Source of the DNA: Streptomyces zagrosensis
Lineage (GTDB): Bacteria > Actinomycetota > Actinomycetes > Streptomycetales > Streptomycetaceae
DNA length: 64,000 nucleotides
Direction: 5' to 3'
NCBI RefSeq assembly: GCF_014203645.1
Contig: NZ_JACHJL010000005.1
Location: 186,001-250,000, forward strand
This document shows, piece by piece, positions 46,243 through 55,658 of this stretch. The notes under the pieces were generated by a model. The model had not been told where the DNA came from and did not search any database. It worked only from the letters and a program-made list of their open reading frames with translations. The position numbers and the translations under genes were made by a program. Position 1 is the stretch's first letter, and each line of letters starts with the position of its first letter.

Positions 46243-48942
46243 TTAGCCGCTCGCCACGTCCGTCAAGGCGAGTTGGTGCAGTCGATCCGGCGGGCCCGGG
46301 CGGGCGTAATACCAACCCTGCGCCGTATCGCAGCCGAGCAACCGCAGATGCTCCGCCTGCGAACCGGTCTCGACGCCCTCCACCGTCACGGCCAGGTCCA
46401 GCGTGTGGGCCAGCGAGACGATGCCCTCCACGATCTTGACGTCCACCGGGTCGGCCGGGTCACGCTGCATGCCAAGGGTGAACGACCGGTCCAGCTTGAG
46501 GGTGCTGACCGGGAGCCTGCGCAGGTAGGCGAGGTTGGAGTAGCCGGTACCAAAGTCGTCCAGGGCGATATCGACGCCCAGATCGGCGAGTTGCCGCAAG
46601 GGGCGCAGGGCCTCCTCGTCGGCGCCGATGAGGTCGTTCTCGGTCACCTCCAGGCACAGCGCCGCGGGATCGAGCCCCGCGTCGTCGAGGACCGCGACCG
46701 TGTCGGCCACCAGGTCCGGGTAGCGCAGTTGGCACGGCGAAAGGTTGACGTTGACCCGCAGTGGAGCGCCGTCATAGCCCGCTTCGCGCCAGGCACGGGC
46801 CTGCCGGGCGGCCTCGGTCAGTACCCAGCGGCCGAGCGGCACGATCAGTCCGGTGTTCTCGGCGAGTGCGATGAACTGGTCGGGCCCGAGCACCCCGTGC
46901 ACCGGGTGCAGCCACCGCACCAGCGCCTCAGCGCCGCGTACGCTGCCGTCTTCGAGACTCACCAGCGGCTGGTACTCGATGAAGAACTCGCCCTTCTCCA
47001 ACGCCGCGGGCAGCCCGTTGGTGAGACTGTGTCGGGCGATGACGCGGGCATCGGACGCCGCATCGGCGACCTCGTAGCGATTGCCGCCGGCCGCCTTCGC
47101 GCGATACATGGCGATGTCAACGCTGCGCAGCACGGCGGCTCTGGTGGTCTCGCCGCGCACACCGCTCGCGACGCCGATGCTGGCACGTACCAGCAGATCG
47201 CGGTCCTTGATACGCACCGGCTCAGCGAGCGCTTCGAGCATCCGCTCAGCAAGCTCCATGACATCGCTCTGCGCGGTGGGACCGACCGTCAGCGCGAAGA
47301 ATTCGTCTCCCCCGGGGCGGGCGACAATCTGGTACGGGGACACGGCGCAGGCTTGCAGACGCTCGGCGACGGCGCTCAGCAGGTGGTCGCCGACGACATG
47401 GCCAAGGCTGTCGTTGACGGCACGGAAGCCGTCCAAATCCACGTAGCACATGCCGAACCGGTCGGACGGGTCGGCGGACAGCGGGCCGCGGCCCGTGCTC
47501 GGGCCGATGCCAAGGTGTGTGCCGGGGCCCGTATCGGTGGCGGGCCCCGATGCCGTCGCGGAGTGCGGCGTGGGGGGCGGAGCGGCGGTGGTGGGGCCGC
47601 CGGAGTCCGGTCCGTATGCCGCTCCCGACCACGGCACGACGCCGATTTCCGGGTCGGCCACCCGCGCTGGGCCGGGGTCGGCCGGGCCGGCCCCGGGGCC
47701 GGTATGCGCATCGAGCCCGTCCGCGCCCACGTCATGGGGCGCCGCGCGCCGGCCGTCGGCGGCCGGACGCGGCTCGGGTATCACGACGGGTTCTTGGGGG
47801 GCCGCTGAGGCGTCCCGCGGTCTCGACGGGGAGTCGATGGCGGGCGTCAGGTCCGTGACGGAGCTGCCGTCTGACGGCGCAGCGCGGTCCGCGGTGACAC
47901 CGTCGTCCCATGGCTCACCGCCTCGCGCTAGCCCTCCGTCCAGCGCCGGTACGCCGCCATCCCGCAGCCAGTCACCGTCCAGCGCCGCCCCGCGGCCGGA
48001 CGTGCCGGGGCGCCCTGGGGAGGAGGACCCACCGCCATCGAGGGTCGCGACGGCCTCGTCGAGGCACTCGAAGAACAGGGCGCGGTTGGGCAGGCCCGTC
48101 AGTTCGTCGTGCGTGGCCTCGTAGCGCAGGCGGTCGTGCAGCCTGCGCTGCTCGGTGACGTCCTCCATCAGCGCGAGCTGGTACTGCGGGGCGCCGGTCT
48201 CATCGCGCAGCAACGTGACGGTGAGGTTGGTCCACAGCACGCTGCCATCGCCCCGGTAGTAGGGCTTCTCCATCCGAAAGTGCTCGCGCTGGCCGGTGAT
48301 CAGCTCGTGGTAGATGTCCATGGCCGCCGGTATGTCCTGTGGGTGCGCCCAATCCACGACGTTCTCGCCGAGCAGATGGTCACCGGGGCGTCCGAACATG
48401 CGCGCCACCGCGTCGTTGACGAGCAGCACATGGCCGTTCAGGTCGGCCACGCCGACGCCGATGACCGCCCCGTCGAAGACCGCCTGGAAGCGAGCCTCAC
48501 TGGCATGCAGCGCCTGTTCGGCGGCGGCCCGGGCGGCCAGCGCCTGACGGGAGACGGACTCCTGCTCGCCCTTGGCGCGCTCGCTGAGCGCGTGCGCAAA
48601 GCCGGCGGCCAGCGCGTGCTGGAGCCTGGCACAGCGGGCCCGACTCTCCTCCGCCGGCATGGGCCGGTCGGGAGGGCAGTAGAGCACCAGGTAGGCGTCG
48701 AGCACCCCGAGCGTCAGCGGCAACCCGCCCGCGTCGTAGCACTGGGCCGCGACAAGCGCCTGCCCGACCTCGTACGCGGGCTGGGTGTCCAGCGGCACGG
48801 TGCGCAGCGCGTCACAGAGCCGACGCACCAATGGCACCAGGCATTCCTCGAACTCGACCTCTGGCAGGGGGGTCGCCGTCGTCGGGCGAATCGCCCGGCT
48901 CCAGATCCTGGCGAAGCGACGGAGCCGGTCCTCCTCGCTCAT
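46243..48942 (-). CDS. PAS-GGDEF-EAL cyclic di-GMP protein with GGDEF insertion
   Basis: 899 aa. After a helical N-terminal region (1-140) come a PAS domain (~150-265), GGDEF (~275-625) and EAL (~635-890). Both signatures are canonical: GGDEF at 544-548 and EAL at 672-674, with ENDLIGAD, DDFGTGYSN and GVET supporting an active phosphodiesterase. The GGDEF domain is split: after THDELTGLPNRALFFECLDEAVA (to ~300) about 190 low-complexity residues intervene before FGMCYVDLDGFRAVND. Streptomyces PAS-GGDEF-EAL proteins such as RmdA/RmdB are phosphodiesterases affecting development. ATG 48942 is chosen; GTG 48996 is possible. Confidence 0.88.
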   Translation of the reverse strand: MSEEDRLRRFARIWSRAIRPTTATPLPEVEFEECLVPLVRRLCDALRTVPLDTQPAYEVGQALVAAQCYDAGGLPLTLGVLDAYLVLYCPPDRPMPAEESRARCARLQHALAAGFAHALSERAKGEQESVSRQALAARAAAEQALHASEARFQAVFDGAVIGVGVADLNGHVLLVNDAVARMFGRPGDHLLGENVVDWAHPQDIPAAMDIYHELITGQREHFRMEKPYYRGDGSVLWTNLTVTLLRDETGAPQYQLALMEDVTEQRRLHDRLRYEATHDELTGLPNRALFFECLDEAVATLDGGGSSSPGRPGTSGRGAALDGDWLRDGGVPALDGGLARGGEPWDDGVTADRAAPSDGSSVTDLTPAIDSPSRPRDASAAPQEPVVIPEPRPAADGRRAAPHDVGADGLDAHTGPGAGPADPGPARVADPEIGVVPWSGAAYGPDSGGPTTAAPPPTPHSATASGPATDTGPGTHLGIGPSTGRGPLSADPSDRFGMCYVDLDGFRAVNDSLGHVVGDHLLSAVAERLQACAVSPYQIVARPGGDEFFALTVGPTAQSDVMELAERMLEALAEPVRIKDRDLLVRASIGVASGVRGETTRAAVLRSVDIAMYRAKAAGGNRYEVADAASDARVIARHSLTNGLPAALEKGEFFIEYQPLVSLEDGSVRGAEALVRWLHPVHGVLGPDQFIALAENTGLIVPLGRWVLTEAARQARAWREAGYDGAPLRVNVNLSPCQLRYPDLVADTVAVLDDAGLDPAALCLEVTENDLIGADEEALRPLRQLADLGVDIALDDFGTGYSNLAYLRRLPVSTLKLDRSFTLGMQRDPADPVDVKIVEGIVSLAHTLDLAVTVEGVETGSQAEHLRLLGCDTAQGWYYARPGPPDRLHQLALTDVASG

Positions 48943-49552
48943 CGGCCCCGCACGGTACGGCTCGGCGTCCTGTCTCCCGCTCGGCCTCGCGGTCACGCTT
49001 CGTGCCTCACTGCGGCCCGCTCCATCAGTGCTCTCCAGCTCTCCCGGGTGTGTGGTCCGGCTCCGCGCGCCGTTGATGAGCAGACATTACTGATCGCCCG
49101 TTCGAAGGGAAGACGCAAACGGAAATCTACGATCCGCATACGGCCGCGGGCCAGGTGGAATTCTGCCGTGCCGAGGGGGGTCGCGTCGCCTGGTGTGCGT
49201 GTGATGTGGGCCTGATGAGGTAGTGGGGGCTCACCGGTACAGACGTGGCGTACCAACGCGCCACCGTGGCCGAGGTGTTTCGGCGACCGGCTGATTTTCG
49301 TCGTACATGCGTTCCCTCTTTGGCGCTTTCCCGCCATCATGACGTTCGCTGCACCGGCCGCGCCGGCCGCACCGACCCAGTTTGCGCAGCGCGCGCAGTG
49401 GCATCCCGTAGTCACATAGCCGTCATGCAGCCGCCACCCAGCCACCATGCAGCCGCCATCCAGCAGCCACCCAGCCGCCACACCCAGGAGGGTCACATGC
49501 TCGTACGGGCAACTCGATGGGCAGGTGAGCGGTGTGGGCCCGCCCGTGCGGC
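48943..49552. other. Intergenic, partly repetitive
   Basis: No gene supported. Around 49425-49495 there are degenerate repeats of CAGCCGCCA/CAGCCACC. Confidence 0.45.
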
Positions 49553-52093
49553 TCAACCCCCGTGCTCGCCGATGGTCACGCTTTGATCGGCGAGCGGCCA
49601 TGGCGCTCCCGCCAGGTAATCGCGTACCGCTCGCGCGGCCACATGACCCGCGAGCACCGCGGCGCGGGCGGGGGCGGCCGGGCGCACCAGGGCTCCCACT
49701 GCGAAGATGCCAGGCCGCGACGTGCGGCCCTCGGCATCGATACGCGGGCCGCGGTCGGCAGCAAGCGCCAGGCCCGCCGCCCTGGCCAGCTCGTTCTCCG
49801 GTACCCAGGCGCCGCAGAACACCACCGCATCGCAGCGCAACTCGGCCCGCGCACCATCGGTGCGCCGCAGCCGCACGCCGGTGATCTGGCCATGGCGCCC
49901 GATCAGTTCGCTCACGGTGGCGCAGCCCAGCAGCGGAACGCCCCAGCCGAGCCTGACCAGCGCGCGGTGCGGCCAGTGGGCCGCGCTCATCGGCATCGCG
50001 CCGGTCAGCGCGACGATGTCGGTTCCGGCCCGGCGCAGGGCGCCCGCCACCCGGTAACCGGGGTCGTCCGCCTCCCCCACGACAACGGCGGCGGTACCGA
50101 CGCGCTGCCCATGCCAGTGCAGCGCGCGAAGCGCCCCCTCCCCCGTGAACACGCCTGCGCCGCGCGCCCCCGGCACGCCCCGCGCGGCGCGCGGGCGTTC
50201 CCGGGCGCCGGTGGCGAGCACGATGACTCGCGCGGTGATCAACTCACGCCCCTGTGGCCCGGTGACCTGCACGGTCAACGGGCCCACCCAGTCGGTGACG
50301 CCCACCCAGGTACGTACGGTCGCCCCGGCACTCACCGCGGCATCGGCGAGCCGGCGTGCGGCGACCGGCCCGGCCGGGGTACGGCGCATCTCGCGCAGCC
50401 CCGGCCAGGCAGGAGGGGCGCACCGCAGTGCGCCACCAGCGTGCGGCTCGCGCTCCACGACCTCGACGCGCCCCACCCCGCCGGCGGCCAAGGCAACGGC
50501 AGTGCTGAGCCCGGCCGGCCCCGCGCCGACAACCAGCACATCCACACTCCGCGCAAGCGTGCCCGCACCGGACTGATCAGCTGCGCTTGCAGATACGACC
50601 GCCGCAGCGGCGGGGCCCGCGGGGGCAACAGGGGCAGCAGGGGCAGCAGGGGCAACGTGGGTATCACCCACCGGCCCTTCGCACAGCGCCCGCACCGCCG
50701 CACCACAGCGGGTGCCCTGACACCGTCCGCTGAGCGCCCGGGTACGGCGGCGCAGGCCATCCAGCGCCGTGGGCGGCACCGTGCTGGCCAAGGCGTCGCG
50801 TACCTCACCGCGGCTGACGCGTTCGCAGTGGCAGACCAGCGTGCCGTACTCCGGGTCAGCGGCAATGAGCTCGGGCCGTTGATACGGGCGTGGGAAGCCC
50901 TCGCCGAGTTGGGGCATCCGCACCGGGGGCAGTTCACGGGGCGCACCGAGGCCGAGGCCGCAGTCGGCGAGCAACTGGGCGACGTACGCGGCGATGGCCA
51001 AGGAACCGGTCAGCCCGGTGGAGCGAATGCCCCCGACCGCCACGTACCGCTGCCGCGGATGCGCGTGAATAAGGAAGTCGTCGTGCTCGGTGGCGGCGCG
51101 CAGCCCGGCATAAACCGCGGTGACCTCCTCATCGAGCAGTTCGGGCATGATGCGGGCCGCGTGCGTGCGCAGGAAGGCCAGCCCATCGGCGGTGGACTCG
51201 GTCGCGGTCTTGTCGGGCAGGTCCTCGGCAGTGGGCCCGAGCAGTACGTTGCCGAAGACGGTGGGTGCCACCAGGACGCCCTTGCCCAGCGCCGTCGGCA
51301 CCGGCAGCAGGATGTGGCGCACCAGGTCACGGGCGAGCTTGTCGAAGACCATGAGCTGGCCGCGCCGTGGCGTCACCGTGAACTCGCGGTGACCCAGCAT
51401 TCGGTTGACCTCATCGGAGCGCAGCCCGGCCGCATTGACCAGATACCGGGCCCGCAACGGCCCGCGCGAGGTGGCGATCTCATGCCGCTCGCCGTCTCCC
51501 GCAGGCCCCCCGGCGCCGCTGATCTCGCGCACCCGACAGCTCAGGTGCAGTTCGACTCCGGCGCGTACGGCCTGCGTCGCGTACGCCACAACCGTGCTCC
51601 AGGGGCAGATGATGCTCTCGTCCGGCACCTCGAGCGCCCCCAGCGCCCCCGGGCCAAGGTGTGGTTCGCGCCGGCGCAGTGCGTCGGCGTCGATCAGTCG
51701 GGTCGCGCGGTAACCGTTGCGCTCGGCCTTGGCGGCAAGCGCCGGCAGCGCGGCGAGCTGTTCCGCATCCCAGGCGACGAGCAGCGCGCCGACCCGCTCC
51801 ACGGGGATGCCGCTCGCGGTGGCATAGCCGGACAGCAGTCCGTAGCCCTCGCGCACCAGGCGTGCCTCCAGCGTGCCGGGAGTGGCATCGAACCCGGTGT
51901 GCAGGATCGCGGTGTTGGCCTTGGACGTGCCCTTGCCGACGTCGTCCGCCGCCTCCACGAGGGCCACCCGCAGCGGGTAGCGGGCCAGCTCCCGGGCGAT
52001 GGCACAGCCGACGACACCGGCGCCGATGACGGCCACGTCGTACCCCGTCTCGAACGCGGTGCGTGGCAGGTCGCCCGTGGTCGTGACGGTCAT
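49553..52093 (-). CDS. GlpA-BFD-GlpB-like fusion flavoprotein dehydrogenase
   Basis: 846 aa combining two flavoproteins. Residues ~15-370: DAO/GlpA-type dehydrogenase (YDVAVIGAGVVGCAIARELARYPL, GKGTSKANTAILHTG). ~400-470: BFD-like iron-sulfur module (CHCERVSRGEV ... GRCQGTRC). ~515-830: pyridine-nucleotide-disulfide-reductase/GlpB-like domain (VLVVGAGPAGLSTAVALAAGG, GIFAVGALV). An Ala/Pro-rich linker joins the halves. This resembles anaerobic glycerol-3-phosphate dehydrogenase GlpA plus GlpB in one chain. ATG 52093 follows GAGGGA. A kinase gene lies directly upstream, so the substrate is probably its product. Confidence 0.82.
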   Translation of the reverse strand: MTVTTTGDLPRTAFETGYDVAVIGAGVVGCAIARELARYPLRVALVEAADDVGKGTSKANTAILHTGFDATPGTLEARLVREGYGLLSGYATASGIPVERVGALLVAWDAEQLAALPALAAKAERNGYRATRLIDADALRRREPHLGPGALGALEVPDESIICPWSTVVAYATQAVRAGVELHLSCRVREISGAGGPAGDGERHEIATSRGPLRARYLVNAAGLRSDEVNRMLGHREFTVTPRRGQLMVFDKLARDLVRHILLPVPTALGKGVLVAPTVFGNVLLGPTAEDLPDKTATESTADGLAFLRTHAARIMPELLDEEVTAVYAGLRAATEHDDFLIHAHPRQRYVAVGGIRSTGLTGSLAIAAYVAQLLADCGLGLGAPRELPPVRMPQLGEGFPRPYQRPELIAADPEYGTLVCHCERVSRGEVRDALASTVPPTALDGLRRRTRALSGRCQGTRCGAAVRALCEGPVGDTHVAPAAPAAPVAPAGPAAAAVVSASAADQSGAGTLARSVDVLVVGAGPAGLSTAVALAAGGVGRVEVVEREPHAGGALRCAPPAWPGLREMRRTPAGPVAARRLADAAVSAGATVRTWVGVTDWVGPLTVQVTGPQGRELITARVIVLATGARERPRAARGVPGARGAGVFTGEGALRALHWHGQRVGTAAVVVGEADDPGYRVAGALRRAGTDIVALTGAMPMSAAHWPHRALVRLGWGVPLLGCATVSELIGRHGQITGVRLRRTDGARAELRCDAVVFCGAWVPENELARAAGLALAADRGPRIDAEGRTSRPGIFAVGALVRPAAPARAAVLAGHVAARAVRDYLAGAPWPLADQSVTIGEHGG

Positions 52094-52173
52094 GCGGGTC
52101 CCTCGCTGCGTGCGGGTGGTGATGCGGGTGTGGTGCTGTTCCGGCGCCGTCCGGTACGGGTGGCTGAATTTCG

Positions 52174-52218
52174 CCAAGCCAGCCAAGCCAGCCAAGCCAG
52201 CCAAGCCAGCCAAGCCAG
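52174..52218. repeat. 5 x 9-bp tandem repeat (CCAAGCCAG)
   Basis: Five perfect units right after the kinase stop (52222-52220) and before the fusion dehydrogenase. Confidence 0.95.
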
Positions 52219-52219
52219 G

Positions 52220-53656
52220 TTACGGCGTGCGCGTCAGCAGGGCATCGACGGCCGCTCGGAACGCCGCGCGCCGTTCGGCGGCCTGGTCTGCGCAAATGCG
52301 GGGTTCGTAGCCGGCCGCTGGCCGCCAGGCGGGAACGGCCTCGCGCACCGTCAGCCGCGGGTCGAGCCCAAGTCGGGCCGCCGCCCCCACGCCCAGTGCG
52401 GTGGCGTCCGGCAGCGCGGACACCTCGATGGGGCGCTGTAGCAGATCGGCCTGGGTCTGCATCAGCAGCGCCGAGCGGGTCAGGCCGCCGTCCACGCGCA
52501 GGCTGGTCAGCGGCGCGCCGAGGTCGGTGGCGGCAGCGTCGGCGAGCTCGGCGACCTGGGCGGCGATGCCCTCGCACAGCGCGCGGACCAGATGCCCGGG
52601 GGCGGTGTCGAGGCCGAGCCCCGTCACCGCGCCACGCGCCTCGCCGCGCCACCAGGGCGCGGCGAGCCCGGCGAGGGCGGGCACGAAGGTGACGCCGCCG
52701 GTGTCGGGTACGCCGCCGCCGACCGGGTCGAGGTCGTGCGCCCCGGAGATGACACCGAGGTCGGCCAGCCAGCGCACGGCCGAAGCGGCGGTGTACACCT
52801 GCCCGTCCAGGCAGTAGCTGGGTTGGCCGCCGAGTTGCCAGGCAATGCAGCTCACGAGGCCCGATGTGCCGCGGTGGGCCCGGCCGCCGGTCTGTGCGAG
52901 GACGAAGGCGCCGGTGCCGTAAGTGCACTTCGCGGCGCCCGGCTCGGTGACGCCCTGAGCGAGCAGTGCCGCCTGCTGGTCCACGAGCAGCCCGGTCAGC
53001 GGCACTTCGGCACCGAACGCGGTGGTGCTACCGACGCGGCTGTTGGCGTCCACGATCTCGGGCAGCTGCTCCCTGGCGAGCCCGTAGATCTCCAGGGCGG
53101 GTGGAGACCAGGTGACGCTGTCGAGGTCGAGGAGTTGGGTGCGGCCCGCGGTCGCCGCGTCGGTGACGAAGGCCCCTGTCAACTGGTGGATCAGCCATGC
53201 GTCGCTGGTCGTCACGACACCCTCGCGGGTCAGATGGCGGCGCAGCCAGGCCATCTTGGGTGCGGCGAAGTACGGGTCGAGTGGCAGCCCGGTGATCTCC
53301 CGCAGGGTCTGGGCGTGTTCGGCCAGTTCCGCGCAGAGCGACTGGGCGCGGCGGTCCTGCCATACGAGAGCATCGGTGAGTGGCTCGCCCGTCGCGGGGT
53401 CCCAGGCCAACACGGTCTCCCCCTGATTGGCGAGGCCCACGGCCACGACCGGCTCGCCCGCGTCGGCCAGCGCCCGGCGCCCCGCCTCGATGACGGAGGA
53501 CAGCAGCGTCCGCGGATCGACCTCGGCCAGCCCGCCGGCCGCGTATCGGGGCCTGACCTCGGAGTGAGCGGTGCCGATCACGCCCCGCTCCGGGCAGATG
53601 ACCAGCGCCTTCGTACCGGAGGTTCCCTGGTCCACAGCAAGTACGGGTCCGCTCAT
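52220..53656 (-). CDS. FGGY-family kinase, glycerol kinase-like
   Basis: 478 aa sugar/polyol kinase. N-terminal AVDQGTSGTKALVI, VWQDRRAQ (99-105), DPYFAAPKMAWL, LLVDQQAALLAQG, TYGTGAFVL, FVPALAGLAAPWW and LRVDGGLTRSALLMQ follow the glycerol kinase order. The glycerol-contacting NQRET motif reads NQGET (77-81): the arginine is Gly79. The catalytic Asp in VDQQAAL is kept. It may phosphorylate a different polyol; the downstream fusion flavoprotein would then oxidise the phosphate. ATG 53656. Confidence 0.85.
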   Translation of the reverse strand: MSGPVLAVDQGTSGTKALVICPERGVIGTAHSEVRPRYAAGGLAEVDPRTLLSSVIEAGRRALADAGEPVVAVGLANQGETVLAWDPATGEPLTDALVWQDRRAQSLCAELAEHAQTLREITGLPLDPYFAAPKMAWLRRHLTREGVVTTSDAWLIHQLTGAFVTDAATAGRTQLLDLDSVTWSPPALEIYGLAREQLPEIVDANSRVGSTTAFGAEVPLTGLLVDQQAALLAQGVTEPGAAKCTYGTGAFVLAQTGGRAHRGTSGLVSCIAWQLGGQPSYCLDGQVYTAASAVRWLADLGVISGAHDLDPVGGGVPDTGGVTFVPALAGLAAPWWRGEARGAVTGLGLDTAPGHLVRALCEGIAAQVAELADAAATDLGAPLTSLRVDGGLTRSALLMQTQADLLQRPIEVSALPDATALGVGAAARLGLDPRLTVREAVPAWRPAAGYEPRICADQAAERRAAFRAAVDALLTRTP

Positions 53657-54475
53657 CGCCCGCCACCGTTCACTGGCCTACCTCGCTCCTTGCCCGGGGG
53701 TGATAACCGACCGCATCTTGCCGCAGTTTCGGCGCATCGGGCAGGTCCAGCGGTACGCGAATCCCCTCACGATGCCGCACCCCGCATACCCCTGTGGGCC
53801 GTGCGGCCCATGCGGTCGCGCACGGCTGGGCCACATGCGGCGTATGCGGGGCGAAGGGCAGTGGTGTGCGCGGCGGTTGAGCTTGTGTGGCATCCCGATA
53901 TGCACGCCTAGGCGCACATGACCGTCATCTCACTTTCCTTCCGACAGTGCGCACGATAAACGTCGGGAATTCCACTTCCGTTAGCCGTGATTGCGCCGTG
54001 CCTGCCCCAGCGAGCGGCCATTCGGATGGAAATGCACAGGAAAGCGGATGAGGGTCGGAAGGGATACCACCCGGTTTCGCCGATCTGACGCCCTGTCGGT
54101 TTCCTAACTGGCGGGATTCCCTTCCCTGATCCCTGTACGAATGCCACCCGAGTATCAGAACATCATCAGTGGACTGCCGCCCCGGCACGGCGATCGACTC
54201 GCGGACCGAGCGGCACCCCCGCGCCTACCGCGCACCAGCCTCGCCCCGGTGGTGCGTTCCGCTTCACCGTCGCTCACCACGCACCCTGAAGGACCGATGA
54301 CCCCCACGCCACGACCCGAGCAGCGCCACGGCGGGGCCCGGACCCGCTCATTTCGCCCACCCTTCACGCTGACAGACCGAGGCTGCCCGCGTGCGGCGCC
54401 CAGCGGCAGGAACCGTCAGGCGGGCGGGCCGCGCGAGCCGGGGCGGGGCGCACGGCCGATGGCGGCGGTGGTCTG
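53657..54475. other. Large intergenic region
   Basis: No gene recognised on either strand. 53930-54150 is less GC-rich. Carries the divergent promoters of the kinase gene and the 331-aa hypothetical gene. Confidence 0.45.
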
Positions 54476-55471
54476 ATGTCCGAAGGCGAGTTCCGCCCGA
54501 TCTATCACCCGGCCGGCCACGACAGCAGGCTGCGGAACGCGATCCAGGATGTGCGCACGGGCCGTTGGGTGGCCATGCGTGACCTGTTGGGCTCGACCCC
54601 GGATTGGGCGACGTGGACTCAGCGCACCCAGGTGCTCGCGGCCACGGCGGCGGGCTCCGATGTGGTGCGGGCCTGGCGATTAGAGGAACCCGGCAATGTG
54701 GCTGCACTGGTGATGCACACCCGGGTCCTGGTGGAGCGCGCGGTGCGCGCCCATCGCGAGGGGCACCGGCACACCAGGGAGTTGTGGCAGGAGGCATGGG
54801 AGGCGTGCCAGCTCGCTGCACACCACAACCCCGCCGATCCGGTGCCTTGGGTGTGTTTGGTGGCCCTGGCTCAGTTGGATGAGCGGCAGCAACTCGCCGA
54901 GCACCAGATGCGGCCCCCGGAGCCGATGCTCTTCCCCGGGCCGTGGGGGCTGTTGACGGAGGCGCACCGGCGCGACCCGTACAACCGGGAGGCGTACCAC
55001 CGGATGCTCCAGTTCGTGCACGCCCGCAGCGGCGGCGGGCTGCTCTCCGAGGCGGTCAACTTCGCGCGCTGGGCGTCATCGCGCGCGCCCGCCGGCCCTG
55101 CCGTGCACGTGTTGCCGCTGTATGTGCACGTGGAGCGCTATCGCGCGGAACGCGGCCATCAGCAGGCGCTCGACCTGCACTGGACGTCGGACGAGGCGCT
55201 GCGGGCCGCCGATCACGCGCTGCGTTACTGGTTCGTCTACACGGCTCCAGCGGCCTGCTCACTGCTCGATTTGAACTATCTGGCGCACGCACTGTGGGCG
55301 GCACTGCGCTTCGCCGACGCGGCAGCGGTCTTCCAAGCGCTCGGCCCGTACTACACGCCGATGCCCTGGGCGTGCCGCGGGCAGGGCGTCGGCGGTCGTG
55401 AAGCGGCCGAGGAGGTGTTCCTCCGCGCCCGCGGCCGGTGTCTGGCGGCGGCACGGAGCCCAGGCCCCTGA
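54476..55471 (+). CDS. Helical-repeat hypothetical protein
   Basis: 331 aa, coding character clear from strong third-position GC. It appears all-helical with TPR-like features (NPADPVPWVCLVALAQLDE; DPYNREAYHRMLQFVHARSGG). No signal peptide or membrane segment. Family not recognised. ATG 54476; the next gene follows 187 bp downstream. Confidence 0.7.
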   Translation: MSEGEFRPIYHPAGHDSRLRNAIQDVRTGRWVAMRDLLGSTPDWATWTQRTQVLAATAAGSDVVRAWRLEEPGNVAALVMHTRVLVERAVRAHREGHRHTRELWQEAWEACQLAAHHNPADPVPWVCLVALAQLDERQQLAEHQMRPPEPMLFPGPWGLLTEAHRRDPYNREAYHRMLQFVHARSGGGLLSEAVNFARWASSRAPAGPAVHVLPLYVHVERYRAERGHQQALDLHWTSDEALRAADHALRYWFVYTAPAACSLLDLNYLAHALWAALRFADAAAVFQALGPYYTPMPWACRGQGVGGREAAEEVFLRARGRCLAAARSPGP

Positions 55472-55658
55472 CCGCCGCTACGCGACCTCGCCCGTCCTTC
55501 ACTTACCCCCACCCTCATCTGCACCCCTCTTCGCATCTGCACCCCTTTTCGCATGGCCGCCGCTTCCCAGCGGCGTCGCGGCCCGCCTCGGTCGCATAGG
55601 CCGTGCCGCTCCCCCTTGTTGTTCCCCCTTGTTGTTCCCCCCTCCGGAGGTGTCTGCC

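Noticed and set aside
49532..52441. 969-codon plus-strand open frame
   Set aside because: It is antisense to the fusion flavoprotein and the kinase end, and its translation has no domain. Long antisense frames are common in high-GC DNA.
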